From Tetradesmus obliquus (Eukaryota; Chlorophyta; Chlorophyceae; Sphaeropleales; Scenedesmaceae): a stretch of DNA of 64,000 nt. Both the position numbers and the translations under genes were made by a program. The notes beneath the pieces are model-generated. The model was given only the letters and a program-made list of their open reading frames with translations. It was not told the origin of the DNA and searched no databases. Below, in pieces: positions 1-11,698 of the stretch. The stretch lies in assembly GCA_030272155.1 (NCBI GenBank), contig CP126191.1:9694501-9758500 (forward strand), written 5' to 3'. Every line of letters begins with the position of its first letter. Position 1 is the first letter of the stretch.

Positions 1-66
1 ACAAAGGTGAAGCAGCCAGTGCTAACAGCCATAGGCACGAAGTAGCACACATGTGTGGTTTGCTGG

Positions 67-100
<34 letters not shown>

Positions 101-1034
101 GTAGCATGCAGTCCTGCAGTGCACTTCAGCAGAAGGCTAGGCAGGCATGGCTGTCTGCTGCGCTGCAGCAGCCTAGTTTACCATCAGGCACCAGCTCACC
201 AATGTAGAACATGCCACTGGCCAGCCCAAAGTCAACTGCAAGCAAACGTTGAGACAGCAGTTCACGATGCATGCAGAGCATGGGGCTTGTCAGATGACGA
301 GTTTTCAATTTTTCAATTTATCTGCAAGGGATCTGCCTGTCTAGCATAGTATGCGCTGGTGTGTGGGCACTGGAAAACAGGCACACTCGTGATGATTGAA
401 GTGCGTGCACACACTGCAGCTGCACAGCACGTGCCATGGGGCTGCCTGCTCTACTGCTGCTGCTGCTGCTGCTGGCTGGATGCTGTGCAATGCTTGCCTG
501 CATTCAGGCCAAGGTATGGGTTGAGCTCAATTGCTGCAAAGTTCAAGTTGCCCTTGTCCAGGTATGCAAAGATGCCAACCAAGAACAGGAATGGCAGGAT
601 GACCGGGTTGACCCTGCATTCAGAAAATCAAGTAAGAAACAGCATGCATGCGCAATGCTTCGATCAAAAATGGCTTCAATTTGCTGATGCAGCATCTCTG
701 TGCTTGCTTTGCTGTGCTGTGTGGTTGCTGGGGGTCACTCAGCAGCAGCAGTCAGGCTGGCAGCAGCAGCAGCAGCAGCAGCAGGTCAACTGGCAGCGGC
801 CCAAACGCAAGATAGTACTGGTTGTCACCATACATGTCTATGGTTCATAAACCATAGTCATTGCTGCTGCTGGTGCTGCTGCTGTGGTGGTGCCTACTTG
901 CGGAGTGCCCGATGCAGCATGACCTCTTCCTCCGCTGCTTCAGCGTGCTTGTCCACAGTGTTCCCCGTATCCTTGATATCTACATCTAGTATACACTTTC
1001 CGTCCGGATTGCTGCCGATCTTCGCAGTAGCCAT
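1..1034 (-). CDS. MFS transporter, anion:cation symporter (ACS) type, N-terminal part (partial)
   Basis: Three exons can be read on the minus strand: 1034-898, 613-498 and 235-200; the gene continues beyond the left edge. Exon 1 begins at an ATG and gives a hydrophilic, acidic N-terminus ending in ALRK. Exon 2 gives VNPVILPFLFLVGIFAYLDK, then GNLNFAA and LGLNA, which is the first transmembrane helix and the LDRxN-type loop of the ACS family of major facilitator transporters. Exon 3 continues with FGLASGMFYIG, the start of helix 2. Splice phases match (2, then 1). The second intron uses a GC donor (GCAAGC, 497-492). ACS proteins move organic or inorganic anions such as phosphate, allantoate or vitamins; the substrate cannot be told from this fragment. 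The family call is firm. The end of exon 3 is less certain, because a second donor lies at 181. Confidence 0.8.
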
Positions 1035-1292
1035 GATGATGACCGGTCCGAAATGAACCTACAACGCGCATCAGTCGCAAATATATTTTGCTCAACTGTA
1101 ATCAGAACATGCTTGTAAGGCTCAAGCTTACCGGAGAGCTCTCTCCATCGCAAAGTAACCGGCAGCGCCCACCTCATTCGTGTGACTGACACGTCGTGTC
1201 CAGCACAATGCTGAAAGCCCTGAGGAGTGCTAAGGCTATCACTTCCGTCCACAACCGATGAGGGTATATGTAGGAATGCGGCACGTGCAGCG
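1035..1292. promoter_or_regulatory. Shared divergent promoter interval
   Basis: Only 258 bp separate the start codon of the minus-strand transporter (1034) from the start codon of the plus-strand lectin/LRR protein (1293). Both 5' UTRs and both promoters must therefore lie here or overlap. No clear TATA box or known element was recognised. The role is inferred from geometry alone. Confidence 0.5.
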
Positions 1293-1910
1293 ATGAAGAA
1301 GAGGAACGCGGCAGCAGCACTCCTGCTGCTGCTACTGCCTGTAGCGTTGGCGCCCAGCATAGCAGCAACTGACAGCACAGGTGCCCTGCAAGGTAAACAG
1401 GGGGTTGTTTGATTTATTGACTTTTTCTGTTTACCGCTTGCCTGAGATCAGCAGCGGCTGATGCCTTTAATGCTGTGCCATTGTGTGCGCAAGCTTACTG
1501 GTGATGCACCAACGCTCTGCCTTCCAAGTGCTGGGCATTTGATCAACCTGCTGCACATCGGCACATGAAGCAAATTTCATAAAAATAAACTCATATGCAG
1601 CACATTGTGATGCCTACTGCCGCTGTTACTGCCGCTGCAGATGCGCCACTTGCTGCAGCACGCATTGCCGGCACTACATTCCTGTTCATGGGAGTGCGGC
1701 AGCCGCTGCCATACAAGCAAGCTCAAAAGGCATGCAGAGCAGCAGGCGGGGCATTAGCAACGCTGCAGGATGACGGCAGCCCCTACAAATTCACAGAACA
1801 GGTGCTGCTGGCAGCGCTTTCAAACATAACGCATGTCAGCACACTGCAGGAGGCTTACACCAGGGCCGGCCTACAGATGCCTACCAGCAGTTGGCAGCTG
1901 ACACCTAACT

Positions 1911-1945
<35 letters not shown>

Positions 1946-4325
1946 GGCAGCGGAGTCACAGATGACAGCTGGAGTGCTGTCTGGGGGAGCCAGCAGCAGC
2001 AGCAGCAGCAGCAGCAGGATCTCAACCCACCTGCTGCTCCCCTCTTGTGGTGGGTGGACAACCACCAGCAGCAGCAGCAGCAGCAGCAGCGTGGCAGCAG
2101 CAGCAAGTGCAATGCGCTAGGGCCTGTGGAGCAGGGCGTGGTGGCAGGGCTAGGCTGTGGCACTCAGCTACCGTTCGTCTGTGCAGGTGGGCTGCATTCC
2201 TGCGGCAATGCTGCTGCACTGCTTTCTTTGCCAAGCAATGGCGTGCATGTAGTGCCTCCCTTGTGGCTATACTTGACGAGCAGATCGCATTACATGTCAA
2301 CCCGCTGATGCTCCTTCAAATTTTGAACAGCTTTGGCGCGCTACCCCTCCCGCAGCCATGTGCACACCCCGCTGCACCATCACTCCACCTGAATACGTAT
2401 AATATTGCTGCAGCAGCATGACAACCCGCGCCCTTTACACATGTAATGTTGACAGTACTACAAACCCTGCACCTGCGTCTCACTTTTCCCCTCTGCCTTG
2501 CTGCAGTGAGCGAGCCTGAGGCGCAGCAGTACACACACCCAGACATGGCAGCACTGGTGGCACTAGCACGCCACGGCATCCCACTGCCTGCTATTGCCCA
2601 GCCTGACACCAATCCCTGCAGCCTGCTGCAACTACCGGCAGAAGTGACACCTGTAGCAGCTGCTGCTTTTGCAGCAGCAGCTAATGGCAGCGCTAGCAGC
2701 GGCAGCAGCAGACGTGTGCCTCGCAGCCAGCTGGTGGTGACCTGCGACCCCTCAAATAACAGAATAACATCCGTTATCGTCCCCTGGTGGATGTTGAGCA
2801 CAGCGGGCGATATGAGCAGCAGTTACACGCCCAGCAACTGGCAGCTGCCTGCTGGAGGCTTGTTACATTTGCAGGAGCTGTGGATTACTGCAGAACCCTG
2901 GCCAGCCACACTAGTGCAGCCTGGAAGTGCGGCCAGCAAAAGTAACACAATAACAAGTGATGACACATGGTCTGGCATCCACCTGCCTGCGCCGGCAAGC
3001 AGCAGCAGCAGCAGCAGCAGCAGCAGAGGTGGGAGTGGTGCTGATGCATGCATTTCTTATGCACCTGCAGTGCCGCTGCCAGAATGGCTACTGCCATGGC
3101 TGGCACCTGCTGTGAGTCATCTAACAATTGGAGCGGCACCAGCAGATGTCAGAGACCTCAGAAGCTGGCGCAGCAGCACGCTGGTGTTGCAGCAGCAGCT
3201 CTGGCAGCTGCGCCTGCAAGTGCAGCAGATGGAAGACATGGCACAGCTGCTGCTGGCTGTACTGCCTCAAGAGAATGCAGTTGGATTGCAGCAGGCGCTG
3301 CTGCTTGTGGAGCAGCTGCAGATGCTGCTGCAGGATGTTGAAGCGCTGCAGCTGTTCCAACATGATGCCCTTGAAACAGACCAGCAACAGCAGCAGCAGC
3401 AGCAGCAGCAGGTGCTGCAGCAGGATCTGCAAGGCATGTGGCAGGTACTGGACAGGCAGCAGCAGCGCATTGATGAGGTGCAGCAGCAGCTGTACCGGCT
3501 GCAGCTGCTGCAGAATCTCGGGCAGTATCAGCCACCAGCGCATTCGCTGCAGCTCCTGACCTCCTTGTCAGATTGCTTTAGCGAGTATCAGGACATCAAG
3601 ATGCAGATCAAGCAGCAGCAGCACCAGCAGGAGCAGCAGCAAGCCCGCCTCCAGCAGCAGCAGCAGCAGCAGCAGCCTGTGCAGCAGCGCCACCCACAGC
3701 ATCGCAACACCTCAAACTTCCACAGGCAGCAAGGCGCCTATGAACGCAGTATGCATGGCCACTGGCCATTCTCTTCGTGGCGCGAAAGTCGCCGTGAAAT
3801 GCGGCTTCAGCCGTTCACCAGGCTAGGATCTGACAGTGTCACTGCTGCTGCAGGGCTTGTGTCAGGACCGGCCTCAGGCCTGTCAGGCCCAGCCTGGAGG
3901 ATGGACCTGTACCAGCCTGATGGCCTGTCAGGCCTGTGTGCATTGGATCTGCTGAAGAGCTTGCGGATCTCCCCACTGACTGAAGTGCCTGCAGCTGCTC
4001 GCAAGCTGCACCAGCTGGTCCACCAGCAGATGGGACAGCAGCAGCAGGGAAATTGTCCTAGCTGCAGCAGCAGCAGCAGCAGCAGCTATGCAAGAGGCAG
4101 GTGGGAAGACATCAGTGATGCAACCAACCTCCTGCTGCCAGCCTGCTTGGCAGCGCTGAGGAGTTTGGAGGTGTTGGAGCTTGATCATGCCACAGAGCTG
4201 CCAATGCAGCTGCCAAAGGACTGGGGGAACCTGCCTAGGCTGCAGCTGCTGAGCATAACACGCACAGCACATTGCAGGCGGCAGGTGTGGCCCCCGCGCT
4301 TTGCCAGCAGCAGAATGCAGCAGGG

Positions 4326-4359
<34 letters not shown>

Positions 4360-5859
4360 GTGGGAATGCATCTGAGTGATGAGGAGCAGCAGCAGCTGGC
4401 AGCAGGCTGCGGATTAGCACCTGGCCTGAATCAACAGCAAAGCAACTGCAGTGTCAGCAACCTCTTGATGTGTCAGTATGCGCATGAGCGGTTTGCCTGC
4501 AGCTGCACCACCCCCACAGCAACTGCTCTCTCAGGGAGCCTCCCACCAGAATGGCTGACTCTCATGTCACTCAGAGCTCTCAACCTACCGGGGCATAATC
4601 TGGTGGGTAATCTTCCCGAGGATTACGCCGGCGGGGCGGAGCCGTCATCGGGGATGAGCGATTACGGCATGTGGCAGCTGCAGCACTTGGCACTGCGGGT
4701 GAACCGCCTTTCTGGAAGCATCCCAGCATCATATGTATGGACTCCGCAGCCGCATGATGGAAATGCAATTGCATTTAGTACTACTGGCTTTCCGCTGCTT
4801 GAAGTGCTTGATCTGGATTGCAATCTGCTTGAGGGTGGTTTGCCACAGCTGGCAGGGCTGCCGCAGCTGCGTGTGCTGTCAGCAGCATCTAACAGGCTCA
4901 GTGGGGGTGTGCCAGATGCAGTGCCGGCAGGTTTAGAAGTGCTGGATCTGCACCACAACGACTTGACAGGTCCAGTGCCGTGCTTCACAAGTGACAGCAG
5001 CAGCAGCAGCAGCAGCGGTGATGGCAGCAGTAGCGGCAGCGATGAAGGCAGTGATGATGAGAGTGATGTGGTGGCTTCTGTTACAGATGATGCTGGTAGT
5101 GCTGCTGCTGCTGGAGCACCGGCAGCTTGGCACAGCAGCAGCAGCAGCAACGGCCTGTCTTGGGATGGCAGCAGCAGCAGCGGCAGCAGCAGCAGCGAAA
5201 GCGTGGTTAACGCGCAGCTGTCCCTGCAGCTTGTCAACCTTGCTGATAACAGGTGGGCGGGCAGTTACTTGAAGTGTGATGCAACTGCGTACATGGGTTA
5301 TGGCAGACCTGTCACTGTGACTGGTTGTCTGTGGGCGTGCACATATGTTGTGTGTCGGCCATCTAGATGGCGTCCGGTCTGGCACAGCCTTCACGGAAAT
5401 TTGTGCATCAGCAGAAGCTGCGGGCTGTGACAGCGCCCGCCACCATGCCACAGACTTTCAAGCAGCTACCGTGGTACAATTACACAGTCTGTGGGGGTCT
5501 TCACTGGTTTGCTGGTGCTGCTGCCGCTGCCATGGTTGTGCCAAAACCTGTATTACCTGCTGCTGCTGCTGCTGCTGTTGTCATACAACCCTGCAGGCTA
5601 TCAGGCTCCCTTCCCGCCTGCCTCAGCAAAGGCGGCGCCACGCCACACATGAGCCACCTAGACATCAGCCCACCGATACCTGTGTTATCTGCTGCTGCTG
5701 CTCCTCTTGTTTTTGCACCCCCTGCAGGCTGTCAGGCTCATTGCCCGCCTGCCTCAGCAAGGGTGGAGCCACGCCACACCTCAGCCACCTGGACCTCAGC
5801 TGGCAGCGGGCAGATCCAGAGGTAGCAAGGCTGCTGCGAGCAGCCGCAGCCTGCAAGCT

Positions 5860-5892
<33 letters not shown>

Positions 5893-7780
5893 TGGCGCTG
5901 CCCCAGCTGACACCTGCAGTGCAGGTGACAGCAGCAGCGGCGGCGGCTTGTTTGACGGCAGCAGCAGGACGGTGTTCATCACTGCACCAGCAGCAGACAG
6001 CGGCACAGCTACAGAAGCATCACAGCAGCCAAAAACAAAATCCCGCAGCAGCAGTGACAGCGCAGATCTGCTGTGTTCGCTGCAGCTACAAGAGCTTGCC
6101 GCCGATGCAGCACGCCACATCAGCATCCAAGGCAGTGTGCCAGAAGAGCTGCTCAGCATAAACCGGGTGCTGCTATCTGGCCTGGCCCTCAGAGGCACAC
6201 TGCCTGACTGGGCATTTGAGCTGCCTGAGATGCTTACATACTCGATGCAAAGTGAGGGATATGATGATGGTTTAGGCCGCGCAGCGGCAGCAGCAGCAGC
6301 AGGAGCACAAGATCAAGATGATGATGTGCTGGCGGGGGATGGCAGCCAGCAACAGCAGCAGCAGCAAGAGAGGCGTGTGAGGCGGCCACTGGAGTGGCAG
6401 ATGCTACGCAACAGCGGCCTGCCGGCAATGCAGCCGCCGTCTCAAGACGGTGCTAATGCAGCAGCAGCAGCAGCAGCAGCAGCACGGCAAGCTCGCAGCA
6501 GATCTGGAAGCAGGCAACAGCCTTACAGCAGCAGCAGCAGGTCACCAAGAGGCGGATCAGCGGGCAGGAGCAGCAGCAGTTCATATGGCCCCTCACGCCA
6601 AAACAACCTGCTGTTTCTTGCTGATCAGCAGCTGACGGGCGGCTTTGCTCCTGCGCTGTCAATGTTCTGGCTGTTTGAGCATTGCATACGCTTCAAGTGG
6701 TGGACCAACGAGCCGCAGTCGGTTGTCAGCTTTGCTGTTCCCGCAGACGGACAGCTGGCAATCGTACTGCCAGCAGCGTCACTTCCTGAAGGCATGGTCA
6801 ACAGGATGGCTGATGACGCTGTCGTTAGTCAAACATCATCGCAGTCAAAACAGCAGCAGCAGGGCGCGGTTAGCGGCAGCGGCAGCAGCAGCACGAGCAG
6901 CAGGCCTACAATTCCTTCAGACATTACGCTGGTGAAGCTGAAGGTCAAGCAGCAGCGAGGGGTCTTACATGCAGGGCAATGTAAGCGGAGCGCATTGTGC
7001 TGTTATTGTCTGTCTCTAGCAAGGTCACTCCGCACTGCTCTCCCTGCTGAGCCGTCAGAAGCGCTTGCGTCTGGTTCTGGCAGTCGCGTAGGGCACATGA
7101 GAAACCGCTGTCTGTTTGCTGGCATGCCTACTTTGCATGCTGGTGGGTGCACTCGCGCATGCCCCTTGTGCCAGATGAGTGCTGTTGCGGCAGATGCTAA
7201 AGTGTTGCACTGTCTGCTGGTATTCGCTCACTGGACGCTTGGCTGCCAGTGCCATCATTTTTTCAACTGCCACCGGCCTACCTGCATGCCATGTTGGCTC
7301 CCAGTGCTGCCAACCACCACTACAGTGGCGCATCCAGGTGTGGCAACTAAGTGACACACAAACTGACAAGTTTACTTTGATGGCATCTGTCTGCCTGCAG
7401 ATACGCGCTGGTTCGCCAAGCAAGGCTGCCCATCCAACTCAGCTGCCAAGTGGTCGTTCAGGAGAAGCTGGTTTGCTTTCAGAGAAGAGCACGCCAAGCA
7501 AGCTGCTCTAGGCAGCAGCAGCAGCAGCAACAGCAGTGTGTTATGGGCTGCTGCTGCTGCTGCAGCAGTGCCAGCTGCTGTGGGGGATGCAGCAGCACTG
7601 GCTAGGAATGACAGGGAGAGGGCGGAGCTGCAGGAGCTGCTGCAGTACCTGCCAGTGGAGGGACCTGACGTTTTCAGTAGCAGCAGCGGCCACGGCAGTA
7701 GGAGCAGAAGCAGTGTTGAAAACAGCAGAGTTGCAGAGCAAGGCAGCTCTGGCGGTGCAGCACCGCTGGCGGATGATGGT

Positions 7781-7814
<34 letters not shown>

Positions 7815-9562
7815 TGGAAACAGAACAGCAACAAGCTCAGCAGCAGCTACATCAGCAGCCAGTGCAGCAGGCGCAGCTAGTAGACGTGGACTTGCAAGAC
7901 ATCTGCTCTCCGTTCGAGGTGTTGCTAGTTTATCTGGCTCTGCTGATGGCTGCCGAGATCGGCTGCTTTGCGGTTTTGGCGTATGCAATGTGGAGTGTGT
8001 TTGCTTGCGTGTTCTTGACAAGCCATAGCTTCCACGCCCGCTTCAAGCTGCCTGAAGAGGCATATGCAGCAGCAGCGGGCGCTGGTCAGCTCGATGCTGC
8101 TGCTGCTGATGATGGTGATGGTGATTATGCGCGGCAGCAGCAGCAGCAGCAGCAGCCGCAGCAGCGGCAGCAGTACGGCATCATTGTGTACAAGTGGGTT
8201 CAGGAGCAGCTACAGCCTGGGCTGATCACCCTGTTTGGGGTTTCGCTTGCTACTGCTACAGCCTCACTAGCACGGATCTCCTTATTTACAGATGCATCAG
8301 CACTAGAAAAGTTGGCTTCTCAGCTGGACAATGATGCAGCTGAAACCTTAGGCCCGATTGGTGTGTCCCTGCTGCTGTGGATTCAGTCAGGGTCTATATA
8401 TGACTTGGGGTGGCGGCTGCTGCTAGATGGTGCCTGTGTGCTGTCAGCAGCAGCCGCAATGCGCATTTGTGCTGTTGTTGTGGCTGCATTCCCTGGCCAG
8501 CCAATCAGGCAGTGGCTGCAGGGGCCTCGAGGGTTTATGTTGGGCATCTCCTTGCCATTAGCTGCTGCACTGCTCGCATTTGCAATGCCGATGGTGTTTG
8601 CGCAGTCACTGGGGCTGCCACTGGTGCCTGCAGCGCTGCTGCTGCAGCTGCCACTGAGCCTGATCTGTGATGGCGGCCGCTTGCGCATCTGGCGAGCTGC
8701 AAACAGCGTTGCTGCTGCATTTTTCAGTCCAGTTGTAGCTGGTATGGCACTAATACAGCTGCTGCGGCTAGAACCAGCAGATGACAATGCAGCAGCAGCA
8801 GAAGCAGGGGCAGCAGCGGCAGCAGGAAATGTCAGCCGTGCAGCCATGTTCAATGGGCAAACCTTGGACATGAGTCCTGCTGATGTGGCTCGGCAGGCTG
8901 AGCTTGTTTTGGTGCTGCTGCTTGCGCTGTCACATATGGCGCTGGCAGTTGTTGAGCACTGCAGGTGCCTTGCGGTGCTGCAGTTTGCGCTGAATGGCAG
9001 CAGACACATCTTGGCACCCAACAACCCAGCAGCAGCAGCAGCAGCAGCAGCAGTGGATGGCGCTGCAGCTGGTGAAGGGGAGGTGCATTTGCCTGCGCCT
9101 CTCCGCCACAGCTTCTGGTATGTCCTGAAGCTTTCAGGGTGGCTTGTGTTCTGGGCCGTTGCTCATCCTGTCATAGTATTTTGGCTGCTGGCCTATTGGC
9201 TCGGGTATGTGACTGTGCTGTGGCCTCCGTGGGTTTGGGATCAGCTGGGCCTTGCTGCTGCAGCTGTTGGCGCCAGTGCAATATTGAGCTGTCCTGCGAT
9301 GCTCAGCTCGTCCATTGTCAAAGAATTCATGGCTGCTTGCGGGTGTGAAGTGGGTAGTGATGGTGCATGGGAAGATGAGAGCCAGCCGATGCATAGGTAT
9401 GTTAGGGCTTCACTGTTTGGGGTGCAGCAGGAGCTGCCCAACTGCAGCGGGTGGTATGTGATTGTCGGGGTGGATGGGTACCCTGCGCTGGTGCCTTTGC
9501 AAGGCGTGCCGGCATCGCTGCTGCTGCACAGTCAGCAGCAGCTGCAAGAGGGCCAGCAGCAG

Positions 9563-9597
<35 letters not shown>

Positions 9598-9862
9598 AGG
9601 GGAGGGAGAGGAGGGGCAGCAGCAGCAGCAGCAGCAGCGAGGCTTGCAGGAGCTGCAGCAGCAGGTTGCGCTGGCCTGGCTGTATGCCTGCAGGCAGGCA
9701 GCATTCTCACGTGCTGCTGTGCTGAAGCTGCTGCTTGCAGTTGCGGCTGGTGTGGTGTTCGTTGTGCGGCATGGAGCTGCTGCTGGGCTGGCAGCAGGTG
9801 TGGGCATGTTCTGGCAAGCAGCTGGTACTGTTGTTGCTTGCGGTTTGTCAGGCAGGGTGTGA
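1293..9862 (+). CDS. Giant C-type-lectin-like / leucine-rich-repeat / polytopic membrane protein
   Basis: Five exons fit with matching phases: 1293-1392, 1641-2186, 2507-5252, 5728-6980 and 7401-9862, giving 2,368 residues. Exon 1 is a signal peptide (MKKRNAAAA then a Leu run). Exon 2 resembles a C-type lectin-like domain: FLFMGVRQPLPYKQAQKACR, AGGALATLQ, a WWVD motif and a closing CGTQLPFVCA, with Ser/Gln insertions between. Exon 3 holds a Gln-rich coiled-coil stretch (about 3180-3680) followed by plant-type LRRs (LPPEWLTLMSLRALNLPGHN, LEVLDLDCNLLEGGLP, LEVLDLHHNDLTGPVP). The last LRR is completed across the exon 3-4 junction (LADNR|LSGSLPACLS). Exon 5, from about 7910, has roughly ten hydrophobic segments. 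It is probably a surface receptor or sensor; the ligand is unknown and no kinase domain is visible. The exon 4-5 junction (GQ-Y-TRWF) rests on a strong GTAAGC donor. Confidence 0.72.
5597..5670 (+). repeat. Decoy copy of exon 4 head (lectin/LRR gene)
   Basis: The acceptor and first ~70 bases of exon 4 (start 5728) are present in a second, near-identical copy starting at 5597, 131 bp upstream. Both read RLSGSLPACLSKGGATPH. The upstream copy runs into a stop at about 5825 if read through, so the 5728 acceptor is the one that keeps the frame. Confidence 0.8.
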
Positions 9863-10467
9863 TTTCTGTCTGCTGTTGCGGCTTGAACACAGCAATGCAC
9901 GTTTTCCTCTCAAGCTGGCGCTGCATGAAAAGGAATTGGATTGTATGCGAGGCTTTTGAGGCGGGAAACAAAATGCTTGAATACGGGGAAGTGCCTAGTA
10001 AGTCAGGGAGAGGTCAAGACACCTTTACAATAAGTGGTCTATGATACAGAGCCACAACGTAGGAGCAGGGCAATACATTTAGATCTAATCCTAAACCTAA
10101 GCCCCACGGCCTGTCATGGGTAGACAGTGTGAAGCCACACCCGATGGTGGCGATCGCGCATCTGATGTTCGGGGCAGGTTCATTTTTTCTCATTGGATTG
10201 ATTTCAGGACAATTCTCGGCCAGAGGACGCTTGTGGATTGAGGCAACGCCACACCTTGGACACGCAGCTTGCGCATCGCCGCTCCCAGGACGGATAGTCT
10301 GCTTGCCAGTAGCTCCGAAAACTGCTAGTTTTCCACCAATTTCCTCTGGTGACTGTTTCACAACGATCGCTGCTGAAGCACAGCAGCAGCACCACCACCA
10401 CCAGAAGAAGGCGTTTCCCAAACACGGCGTGTTCCCAAACAACCCGCCAGCTGCACCAGTTTCAATC
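9863..10467. other. Intergenic / UTR
   Basis: This interval holds the 3' UTR of the lectin/LRR gene and the 5' region of the MYND gene. No protein-coding signal was found beyond short chance frames, and no TGTAA poly(A) signal was seen near the upstream stop. Confidence 0.5.
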
Positions 10468-10754
10468 ATGCGACCTGCCGAGCGAGCGAATCAAACAGAA
10501 CATGCAGCACGGAACCTGAGCAGTCTGCTGCGCAGCCCCCAGGTGGTGCGGCTGCTGCAGCAACCTCTGCCTGAGCAGCCCACAGCAGCACAGCAGACAG
10601 TGCTGCTTAGCTGTGCCACAGAGCTGCAGCAGCTGCCCCATGCCTTGCCTGAACACCCTAGCAACGACTCAGGCACACCAGCACTTGTTCAACTACTAAG
10701 AGGCGTGCTGCGCCACGAGCCAGTACACAGTGCTGGCGTGCTGTTGGTGTGGCT

Positions 10755-10804
<50 letters not shown>

Positions 10805-11659
10805 GCCGCAGCGCTTGCAAGGCGGCCGGTTGCAGCCTGGGGTAGTTGAGACTATCCACTACATTGGAGGGCGGGTGGTGTTTAGGCTAGCCATGCTGCT
10901 GTTATTCTGCGTGGCAGGCGGCAGCAGCTGCACAGCGGCCGGAGCTGAGCTTACAATGCAGATGACACAGCAGCTGCTGCAGTCAGGTGGGTGTGTTTGC
11001 TGTGTGAGAAACGGCCAAAGCACGTCCTACTGTGCTTAGTGTCACCCTTTGAACAAGAACAGTTGTAACCTCATGAAGGTCTATGACGCGCAGGGTGTAC
11101 ATGCACAGGGTGTACATGCACAGGGCTGACGCATGGACCGTGTTCAATTACATGATCAGAGGCATATGTATCCGTGAAGTCCGGGCATGGCATGCATTGT
11201 ACTGCATTCGCAGTTTGATAAGGGTCTCTATGGATGATGTTGCAGGTTCCACAGTGTCTACTGTGAAGCTAGGCAAGTCAACTTCAAACAGTGAGCAAGC
11301 GTCTTCTGCACAAGGGGCTACAACTGCTGCTGCTGCTGCTGCTGTTTGCTGCTGCTGTTTGCTGCTGCTGTTTGCTGCTGCTGCTTGGTGTGTAGGTGTG
11401 CTTGTCAGCTGGAGGCAGCTCCTGGAGCTGCTGCTGCAGCAGCGGCAGCAGCAGCAGCTGTCAAAGGGCGTGAGCGGGTACTGGTAGGAACGTTTGACGT
11501 CATGCGTATGCTGCTTGATCTTTGGCGTACGACACTGTCGCTTGTACCATCAGAGCTGCCCACTCTGCTGCATGCAGTGGAGCCACTGCTGCTGCAGCTG
11601 CACGGCTTACGGCAGGCTGCTTGCAGCAGGCGCAGCAGCAGGCACAGCAGCAGCAGCAG

Positions 11660-11698
<39 letters not shown>

